Of a DNA stretch of 15,994 bases, positions 9,120-15,994 are shown piece after piece. The notes under the pieces are model-generated. The model had not been told where the DNA came from. It saw only the letters and a program-made list of their open reading frames with translations, and ran no database searches. The stretch covers positions 1 to 15,994 of the forward strand of contig JANBPK010001030.1 in the NCBI GenBank assembly GCA_027579435.1, written 5' to 3'. A program made the translations under genes and the position numbers. Source of the DNA: Candolleomyces eurysporus. Lineage: Eukaryota; Basidiomycota; Agaricomycetes; Agaricales; Psathyrellaceae. Position 1 is the first letter of the stretch; every line of letters begins with the position of its first letter.

Positions 9120-10954
9120 ATGTCGTCCATCCTGTCCCTGCCCCCCGAATTACANCCAGANTTTCTGAGATTTTTGGACTACAAGTCGCTTGTATCATGC
9201 AGAAGGGTCTGTATCGCATCCCTATGAAGCCAACTTTACACTGACCTGCAGCCATTTTGAAGGTCTGCTCTCAGTTCAGAGACGTCATCGATCGAGACCC
9301 GAACTCGCAATATCAGCTTGACCTGGCTTCCGCTGGACTAGAGGATGGTCCTCCAACAGGAGGATCGTTGACGCAGCGCCACGAAGCGCTGAAGCAATAT
9401 ATATCCGCTTGGAATCAGGTCAAGTGGTCGAAGCAGATCGAGGTTCCGATGATTCGTGGTGGATTATGGGAGCTATTCGGAGGCGTCCTAGGGCAAAACA
9501 CGCATGGAAGAGGATTCACGTTCACCAGGCTTCCTTCCGTGCTCCGTGGCATCGAGGAGAAGACTTGGACAGTGGACAGTCCGGGATTTGAGTACAGTAA
9601 CTTTACAATGGATCATGGGCAGGACCTTTTGGTTCTGATCGAAGAACCCAGGTGGTACGTGTGGCGTTGCCTATATACACTCGGGTTCCATAAATGCTCA
9701 CCTTGTCTAGGGACGGACCTAACGCAGATCATATGCATCGCTTGCATCTCTTGTCGTTGCAGAAGTCGCCTGGATCCCCTCACCCCCTCGCAAAGGGTGG
9801 AGCAGATCTACCCCATTTACAAAACATAAGAGACATGGTGATATCATACACTATCCAGATCTCTGGAGACTTTATCGGGCTCCTAATCACTTGCGGTCGT
9901 GACGAGTTTTTGGTCTGGGACTGGAAATGTGGGCAGTTAAAGCTGGTAAGCTTTTTGTCGACCTTTAAACAGAAGCAAAGTAACTCAGCTCATGATAGCA
10001 TATATTTGGGGACGGATTGATATCGCCCACATTTCTATCGGAGCGACATGTTCTGTTCTGTATCTTTGACCGCCACAGCTATAATTCAGGGATCTACCCG
10101 CACCTTGTGGTCATGGACTGCAGACGAGGCTCCGGGACCGCGCAAAACATACAGACTTTGCGGTCAGGATTTTTATTCCAGTATCCTCGATTCCGTCGTT
10201 CGGCCGTATTCTTGCGTATGGAAATCCGAGCAGATCCTTCACCCTCATTCTCACCGGACCCCAGCTTACCGGTACCTTTCCACCTATCCAGGAACAACCG
10301 AATCTACTTGGTCACTTTATGGCTTCGAGTCGGTAATAGTCAACAATCGCTGGTGCTTTTTGTGCCCACCAAGACTCTGCTCGATGTCGTCCAATCGGCC
10401 GAGAGAGCTGGCCGTGGAAGCGACGGAACCCACTATGTGCCCTGGAATGCCTGGGGACCAGATGGCACACGGATGATGGTCTCGAACCACCAGCATTCAC
10501 GTGTCTGGGTGTGCTTCGTGTACGGAACGAGGTATATTGGACTGGAGCGGCCTCAACAGGGAGATACAAAAGCTTGGTGCCGCGTCTACGACTTTTCCGA
10601 TCTCCCAGTGCGCCGAGGAAAAGTGGATGTCAAGGAAGAGAACATCATCAGAGCCCCAGCCTCGCTCAGTGATAAGAAGTCACCGGAGGCGATGTATCAT
10701 ATCGGCGCCTCAGTAATAAAGGCTGGCAAGATCTTCAAGGTCAAAGTGACAACGACATATCCGTTTCGATACAAGTCTGTGGAATTGGATGTTCCACTGA
10801 CAACGGGACATGAGCACACATGTGCAGTTATGTGCAGTGAGGACAGCATTGTCGTCGTAGATGTGAGTTGTCTCGCTTTGTCTACACACCTACTTTATAT
10901 GCTAACCAGTGGCAGAAGAGCGCAAAGGGCAAATACATCGTTCTGAGCTTTTAA
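9120..10954 (+). CDS. F-box protein, tandem copy 1
   Basis: Model exons: 9120-9206, 9263-9651, 9711-9945, 9999-10862, 10916-10954; 537 aa; introns 53-59 nt. The F-box spans the first junction: LPPEL..EFLRFLDYKSLVSCRR then VCSQFRDVIDRDPN (about residues 6-45), the L-P-x-E-L, hydrophobic-core and R-V-C pattern expected for Skp1 binding. The rest (SYTIQISGDFIGLL, EFLVWDWKCGQLKL, LSERHVLF, WNAWGPDGTRMM, AVMCSEDSIVVVD, ending YIVLSF) is a beta-rich substrate-side region typical of a large agaricomycete F-box family. VWDWK looks WD40-like, but I cannot define repeats. By family role it is a probable substrate receptor of an SCF ubiquitin ligase; the substrate is unknown. Intron 1 uses a weak GTCTGT donor, kept in all copies. 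Ns at 9155 and 9161 fall in the F-box codons (downstream copies read G and A). Compared with copies 2 and 3 it lacks nine bases in exon 3 (RDE instead of RPGGNE). It is divergent from UBE2O. Confidence 0.83.
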
Positions 10955-10963
10955 CAGCGCAAA

Positions 10964-11510
10964 TGACAAACCTCAGTGATCCTCGCCGGAGACGATAAAT
11001 TGGCATGACCCCTTGGCCCAATGAATAAAAAATAGACCTACCTGGCTAACCCAGTCATCCGAGTCGTAGACGACGTAGTCTCCTGTTTCTCCATCGTACT
11101 TGTCTTGAAGGTCGCTAGAAGTTTTCCAACCATCGACAGGCTGATAGGCCGACCCCGAATATGCACATTAAGGACGACACCAGAACGCATATCATCGTTG
11201 GAGCGCTTGCAGTAGTCTCCTGGCTGCAAGCATCTGTCCATGAGCCTGAACTGGGACTCGGGTAGTATTTCGTTTCCTTGGGCATGGTCAATGTATGTGA
11301 CTCCCACTTCGCCGTGCATCAGAGGAGAGGGTCAGCTACGCTTGCTTGTGGCGGGATATCCTCTGGATCGTGCTAGCATCTCTGAAGGCTAATTCAATCG
11401 GGTGTGGTTGGTGCTGAGGGGGATGAGCACCCACAAGAACGACAGCATAAGGACCATCCGACGAATCTCATCTCTGAACCATATCATTTTGATAGAGCTT
11501 GAAAGAAGCC
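10964..11510 (-). pseudogene. Truncated UBE2O 5' fragment (exons 4-2), copy in unit 2
   Basis: Antisense to the F-box genes, this matches UBE2O exons 4, 3 and 2. Exon 4 has changed (ATCACTGAG for ATCATTGAG) and its acceptor AAG has become AGG. Exon 3 still reads [17 protein letters not shown] but loses about 15 bp near the VHAISNEP region, which shifts the frame. The conserved Trp of the RCWHDPED segment is a TAG stop (complement of 11373-11375). Exon 1 with the ATG is deleted: the sequence jumps from AAAGAAG to CCTTTAG at about 11513. Everything downstream of intron 4 (most of the protein and the UBC domain) is absent. It cannot encode an E2; at most it is a non-coding antisense stretch. Confidence 0.85.
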
Positions 11511-11520
11511 TTTAGTAAAC

Positions 11521-11648
11521 TCGCGGCGGACAAGGTACTACAGGCCGCAGATAATAGGAAATTGAGATCATGTAAGCAGATTTCAATTGATGCCTATTGG
11601 AGTTGCCCAGCCCATGGCCAACCAATCACGTCATTCCTCTCTCTCACC
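11521..11648 (+). promoter_or_regulatory. Promoter of F-box copy 2 (CCAAT pair, CRE-like site)
   Basis: Colinear with the UBE2O/F-box promoter of unit 1. ATTGG at 11596-11600 and CCAAT at 11622-11626 are followed at once by CACGTCA, a CRE/bZIP-like core that reads CATGTCA in unit 1. The UBE2O side of the promoter is deleted. Confidence 0.45.
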
Positions 11649-13501
11649 ATGTCGTCCATCCTGTCCCTTCCCCCCGAATTACAGCCAGAATTTCTGAGAT
11701 TTTTGGACTACAGGTCGCTTGTGTCATGCAGAGGGGTCTGTACCGCATCCCTTTGAAGCTATCTTGAGACTGACCTACAGCCATTTTGAAGGTCTGCTCT
11801 CGGTTCAGAGACATCATCGATCGAGACCCGAACTTGCAATATCAACTTGACCTTGCTTCTGCTGGATTGGAGGATGGTCCTCCAACAGGAGGGTCGTTGA
11901 CGCAACGCCATGAAGCGTTGAAGCAATACACATCCGCTTGGAATCAGCTCAAGTGGTCGAAGGAGATCGAGGTTCCGATGATGCGCAGTGGATTGTGGGA
12001 GCTATACGGAGGCCTCCTAGGGCAAAACACACATGAAGGAGGATTCACGTTCACCAGGCTTCCTTCCGTGCTCCGTGGCATCGAGGAGAAGACTTGGACA
12101 GTGGACAGTCCGGGATTTGAGTACCGTGACTTTACAATGGATCATGGACAGGACCTTTTGGTTCTGATCGAGAAACCCAGGTGGTACGTGTGGCGCTTCC
12201 TACACACATTCGGGTTCCATAAATGCTCACCTTGTATAGGGACGGACCGAACGCAGACCACATGCATCGCTTGCATCTCTTGTCGTTGGAGAAGTCGCCT
12301 GGATCCCCTCACCCCCTCGCAAAGGGTGGAGCAGATATACCCCATTTACAAAAATTAAGAGACATGGAGATATCATACACTATCCAGATCTCTGGAGACT
12401 TTATCGGGCTCCTAATCACTTGCGGTCGTCCTGGCGGGAACGAGTTTTTGGTCTGGGACTGGAAATGTGGGCAGCTAAAGCTGGTAAGCTTTTTGTCGAC
12501 TTTTAAACATAAGCAAAGTAACTCAGCCCATGATAGCATATAGTTGGGGACGGATTGATATCGTTCACGTTTCTATCGGAGCGACATGTTCTGTTCTGTA
12601 TACTTGACCAGGACAGCTATGATTCAGAGGTCGATCCGCACCTTGTGGTCATGGACTGCAAACAAAGCTCCGGGACAGCGCAAACCATACAGACTTTGCA
12701 GTCAGGATTTTTATTCCAGTATCCCCGATTCCATGATTCGGCCATATTCTTGCATATGGAAATCCGAGCAGATCCTTCGCCCTCATTCTCACCGGACCCC
12801 ACCTTACAGGTACCTTTCCATCTATCCAGGAACAACCGAATCTACTTGGTCACTTTATGGCTTCAAGTCAGTAATAGTCAANTACAATCGCTGGTGCTTT
12901 TCGTGCCTACCAAGACTCTGCTCGATGTCGTCCAATCGGCCGAGAGAGCTGGCCNTGGAAGCGACGGAACCTACNATGTGCCCTGGAATNCCTGGGGACC
13001 AGATGGCACACGGATGATGGTCTCGAACCACCNGCNTTCACNNGTCTGGGTGTGCTTCGTGTANGGAACGAGGTATATNGGACTGGAGCNGCCTNAACAN
13101 GGAGATACAAAAGCTTGGTGCCGNGTCTACGACTTTTCCGATCTCCCAGTGCGCCGAGGAAAAGTGGACGTCNANGAAGACAACATCATCAGAGCCCCAG
13201 CCTCGCTCAGGGATAAGAAGTCCCCGGAGGCGATGTATCATATCGGCGCCTCAGTAATAAAGGCTGGCAAGATCTTCAAGGTCGAAGTGACAACGACATA
13301 TCCGTTTCGATACAAGTCTGTGGAATTGGATGTTCCACTGACAACGGGAAATGAGCACACATGTGCAGTTATGTGCAGTGAGGACAGCATTGTCATCGTA
13401 GATGTGAGTTGTCTCGCTTTCAAGTTGTCTACACACCTACTTTACATGCTAACCAGCGGCGGAAGAGCGCAAAGGGCAAATACATTGTTCTGAGCTTTTA
13501 A
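11649..13501 (+). CDS. F-box protein, tandem copy 2
   Basis: Model exons: 11649-11735, 11792-12180, 12240-12483, 12537-13403, 13457-13501; about 543 aa. The F-box reads LPPELQPEFLRFLDYRSLVSCRG then VCSRFRDIIDRDPN. The rest is as in copy 1, including EFLVWDWKCGQLKL and the terminal YIVLSF. The first four exons keep the same splice sites as copy 1. The acceptor of the last intron has changed from GGCAG to GGCGG; an upstream CCAG six bases earlier keeps the frame and adds two Arg residues, and the following AAG is another in-frame option. Sixteen Ns between 12882 and 13175 leave several residues unknown but do not shift the frame. It is probably functional as a Skp1-binding SCF receptor, but expression and the last junction are unproven. 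It is flanked on both sides by dead UBE2O pieces. Confidence 0.78.
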
Positions 13502-13508
13502 TAACGCA

Positions 13509-13985
13509 AATGGCAAACCTCAATGATCTTCGCCGGAGACAATGAATTGGCATGACCCCTTAGCCTAATGAATAAAAATAGACCAACCTGGCCAACCCAG
13601 TCATCGTCGACGACGTAGTCCCCTATTTCTTCATCGTGCTTGTCTTGAAGGTCGCTAGAAGCCTCTCAACTATCGACAGGTTCGTTGCTGATAGCGTGAA
13701 CGAGCCGACCCCGAACATGCACATTAAGGACACCAGAGCGCATATTGTCAATGGAGCGCTTGCAGTAGTCTCTTGTCCATGACGATGTATGTGACTCCAC
13801 TTCGCCTTGCGTCAGAGGACGGAGGAGAGGGTCAGTTATGCTTGCTTGTGGCGGATCGTGCCAGCATCTCTGAAGGCTAATTCAATTGGGTGCATTTGGT
13901 GCTGAACGGGATGAGCACCATAAGAACGACAGCATAAGGACCATCCGACGAACCTAATCTCTGAACGATATCATTTTGATGTAGC
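13509..13985 (-). pseudogene. Truncated UBE2O 5' fragment (exons 4-2), copy in unit 3
   Basis: Antisense match to UBE2O exons 4 to 2. Exon 4 and its acceptor are intact, unlike in unit 2. Exon 3 keeps the segment that unit 2 lost but has its own lesions: about 60 bp missing (the CLQPG...LPES coding part, near 13773), three bases lost near 13731, and a deletion between GGAT repeats near 13855. The exon 3 donor is weakened (GTTGGT for GTGGGT). The UBE2O start codon region is deleted. The lesions differ from those of unit 2, so the two fragments decayed independently. Confidence 0.85.
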
Positions 13986-14099
13986 CTCGCGGCGGACGAG
14001 GTACAGGCCATAGATAATAGGAAATTGAGATCATGTAAGCAGATTTCAATTGACGCCTATTGGCCAGCCCAGCCAATCACGTCATTCCTCTCTCTCACC
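13986..14099 (+). promoter_or_regulatory. Promoter of F-box copy 3 (CCAAT pair, CRE-like site)
   Basis: ATTGG at 14059-14063 and CCAAT at 14073-14077 are followed by CACGTCA as in copy 2. The spacer between the two CCAAT elements is only 9 nt. The sequence around the F-box ATG (CTCTCACCATG) is identical in all copies. Confidence 0.45.
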
Positions 14100-15947
14100 A
14101 TGTCGTCCATCCTATCCCTTNCCCCCCGAATTACAGCCGGAATTCCTGAGATTTTTGGACTACAAGTCGCTTGTGTCATGCAGAGGGGTCTGTATCGCAT
14201 CCCTTTGAAGCTATCTTGACACTGACCTACAACCATTTTGAAGGTCTGCTCTCAGTTCAGAGACATCATCGATAGAGACCCGAACTTGCAATACCAACTT
14301 GACCTTGCTTCTGCTGGATTGGAGGATGGCCCTCCAACAGGAGGGTCATTGACGCAACGCCATGAAGCGTTGAAGCAATACACATCCGCTTGGAATCAGC
14401 TCAAGTGGTCGAAGGAGATCGAGGTTCCAATGATGCGTAGTGGATTGTGGGAGCTATACGGAGGCGTCCTAGGGCAAAACACGCATGAAGGAGGATTCAC
14501 GTTCACCAGGCTTCCTTCTGTGCTTCGTGGCATCGAGGAGAAGACTTGGGCAGTGGACAGTCCGGGATTTGAGTACCGTGACTTTACAATGGATCATGGA
14601 CAGGACCTTTTGGTTCTGATCGAGAAACCCAGGTGGTACGTGTGGCGCTTCCTACACACATTCGGGTTCCATAAATGCTCACCTTGTATAGGGACGGACC
14701 GAATGCAGACCACATGCATCGCTTGCATCTCTTGTCGTTGCAGAAGTCGCCTGGATCCCCTCACCCCCTCGCGAAGGTTGGAGCAAATATACCCCATTTA
14801 CAAAAATTAAGAGACACGGAGATATCATACACTATCCAGATCTCTGGGGACTTTATCGGGCTCCTAATCACTTGCGGTCGTCCTGGCGGGAACGAGTTTT
14901 TGGTCTGGGACTGGAAATGTGGGCAGCTAAAGCTGGTAAGCTTTTTGTCGACCTTTGAACATAAGCAAAGTAACTTAGCCCATGATAGCATATAGTTGGG
15001 GACGGATTGATATCGTTCGCATTTCTATCGGAGCGACACGTTCTGTTCTGTATCTTTGACCACAACAGCTATAATTCAGGGGTCTACCCGCACCTTGTGG
15101 TCATGGACTGCAGACAAAGCTCCGGGACCGCGCAAAACATACAGAGTTTGCAGTCAGGATTTTTATTCCAGTATCCTCGATTCCATCGTTCGGTCTTATT
15201 CTTGCGTATGGAAATCCGAGCAGATCCTTCACCCTCATTCTCACCAGACCCCAGCTTACCGGTACCTTTCCACCTATCCAGGAACAACCGAATCTACTTG
15301 GTCACTTTATGGCTCCGAGTCGGTAGTAGTCAAATACAATCGCTGGTGCTTTTCGCGCCCACCAAGACTCTGCTCGATGTCGTCCAATCGGCCGAGAGAG
15401 CTGGCCATGGAAGCGACGGAACCTACAATGTGCCCTGGGATGCCTGGGGACCAGATGGCACACGGATGATGGTCTCGAACCACCCGCGTTCACGTGTCTG
15501 GGTGTGCTTCGTGTATGGAACGAGGTATATTGGACTGGAGCGGCCTCAACAGGAAGATACAAAAGCTTGGGGCCGCGTCTACGACTTTTCCGATCTCCCA
15601 GTGCGCCGAGGAAAAGTGGATGTCAAGGAAGAGAACATCATCAGAGCCCCAGCCTCGCTCAGTGATAAGAAGTCACCGGAGGCGATGTATCATATCGGCG
15701 CCTCAGTAATAAAGGCTGGCAAGATCTTCAAGGTCAAAGTGACAACGACATATCCGTTTCGATACAAGTCTGTGGAATTGGATGTTCCACTGACAACGGG
15801 ACATGAGCACACATGTGCAGTTATGTGCAGTGAGGACAGCATTGTCGTCGTAGATGTGAGTTGTCTCGCTTTGTCTACACACCTACTTTATATGCTAACC
15901 AGTGGCAGAAGAGCGCAAAGGGCAAATACATCGTTCTGAGCTTTTAA
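14100..15947 (+). CDS. F-box protein, tandem copy 3 (mosaic of copies 2 and 1)
   Basis: Model exons: 14100-14187, 14244-14632, 14692-14935, 14989-15855, 15909-15947; about 541 aa once the N at 14121 is ignored. That N sits before a run of six C and adds a base relative to copy 2; read literally it shifts the frame just after MSSILSL, and dropping it restores LPPELQPEFLRFLDYKSL. The F-box then continues VCSQFRDIIDRDPN. Exons 1-3 share copy 2 features (NLQYQ, MMRSGLWELYGG, RPGGNE). Exons 4-5 share copy 1 features (YNSG, PSLPVPF, KVDVKEEN, SLSDKK) and are identical to copy 1 at the end. The last-intron acceptor GGCAG is intact. It is probably an SCF substrate receptor like its neighbours; the substrate is unknown. 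Confidence 0.8.
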
Positions 15948-15953
15948 CAGCGC

Positions 15954-15994
15954 AAATGACAAACCTCAGTGATCCTCGCCGGAGACGATAAATT
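15954..15994. repeat. Start of tandem array unit 4, cut by window edge
   Basis: The last 41 bases are identical to 10961-11001, the start of unit 2. At least one more unit, or a copy of unit 2, therefore begins here. Confidence 0.8.
15957..15994 (-). pseudogene. Edge of a further UBE2O 5' fragment (unit 4)
   Basis: Same sequence as the start of the unit 2 fragment, including the altered exon 4 (ATCACTGAG) and the lost acceptor. Too short to judge beyond that. Confidence 0.6.

Larger units (their letters stand above)
8350..10960. repeat. Tandem array unit 1 (UBE2O exons 1-4 + promoter + F-box copy 1)
   Basis: Direct inspection shows the order AAATGACAAACCTCA (UBE2O intron 4/exon 4) to the F-box stop plus six bases repeated head to tail. 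The left edge falls in UBE2O intron 4, where homology to the other units stops (unit 1 is preceded by TTGCTCGA, the others by F-box 3' sequence ending CGC). About 2.61 kb. This unit is the only one joined to the complete UBE2O gene, so its left flank is likely the original locus. Confidence 0.85.
10961..13507. repeat. Tandem array unit 2 (UBE2O fragment + F-box copy 2)
   Basis: About 2.55 kb and colinear with unit 1. It has deletions in the UBE2O fragment (about 15 bp in exon 3 near 11141; the region holding the UBE2O start codon is missing near 11513). The F-box gene is kept. Sixteen Ns lie between 12882 and 13175. Confidence 0.85.
13508..15953. repeat. Tandem array unit 3 (UBE2O fragment + F-box copy 3)
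   Basis: About 2.45 kb and colinear with units 1 and 2. Its UBE2O fragment has different deletions from those of unit 2 (about 60 bp near 13773, and a larger loss around the start codon near 13980). Its 5' F-box half resembles copy 2 and its 3' half copy 1. Confidence 0.85.

Noticed and set aside
9946..9998. Continuing F-box copy 1 through this segment without an intron
   Set aside because: The frame ends at a stop near 10018. The GTAAGC...GATAG intron joins QLKL to the HIFGDGLISPTFLSERH frame and is in the same place in all three copies.
10048..10476. Second long plus-strand frame overlapping F-box exon 4 (also at 12586 and 15056)
   Set aside because: It recurs in all copies only because the underlying gene is repeated; it has no family motifs and ends without splice support.
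10955..10975. Transposon origin of the array
   Set aside because: I see no terminal inverted repeats, target-site duplication, transposase or reverse-transcriptase motifs at the unit edges, and the F-box genes keep their introns, so retroposition is excluded. Unequal crossing-over or replication slippage fits better.
11038..11319. 93-codon minus-strand frame starting [12 protein letters not shown] as a small gene
   Set aside because: It is the decayed UBE2O exon 3 with a frameshift after NVHIRGR; the tail is out-of-frame sequence.

Overview
The window is nuclear DNA from a fungus, most likely an agaricomycete basidiomycete. The genes are broken by many short introns (mostly 49-65 nt, with CTAAC/CTGAC-type branch sites and GTRNGY donors). 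The protein families (fungal Ima1, multi-exon KRE6/SKN1, fungal UBE2O and an agaricomycete-type F-box family) fit that group. This is inferred from gene structure and remembered family features, not from a database search. All exon models were spliced by hand, using reading-frame continuity and conserved protein motifs.

Layout. Positions 1-1356 (-): the 5' part of an IMA1-like inner nuclear membrane gene, running off the left edge. 1559-2714 (+): a three-exon gene resembling the SNAP43/SNAPC1 subunit of the snRNA-activating complex, divergent from IMA1. 2913-5415 (+): a 14-exon KRE6/SKN1-type GH16 beta-glucan synthesis protein. 5517-8984 (-): a 13-exon UBE2O-type E2/E3 ubiquitin enzyme, tail-to-tail with KRE6, containing 9-nt and 7-nt micro-exons. 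9120-10954 (+): an F-box protein gene divergent from UBE2O across a 135-bp shared promoter.

From about 8350 to the right edge the sequence is a tandem array. The repeated unit is about 2.45-2.6 kb. It starts inside UBE2O intron 4, takes in UBE2O exons 4 to 1 (antisense), the divergent promoter and the whole F-box gene, and ends 6 nt after the F-box stop codon. Unit 1 (8350-10960) belongs to the intact UBE2O. Units 2 (10961-13507) and 3 (13508-15953) each carry an apparently intact F-box paralogue plus a decayed headless UBE2O fragment. A fourth unit begins at 15954. The F-box coding regions stay open in all three copies while the UBE2O pieces have lost their start codon, so selection appears to have kept the F-box genes and not the UBE2O pieces.

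The main biological point is this co-amplified ubiquitin-pathway pair: one UBE2O gene whose head-to-head F-box partner has been multiplied. Each F-box gene runs directly into antisense UBE2O sequence with no 3' region of its own. Copy 3 is a mosaic of copies 2 and 1, and its last 423 bp match copy 1 perfectly. Copy 2 contains 16 Ns. Either active unequal exchange or imperfect assembly of a repeat could explain this, and both should be kept in mind.
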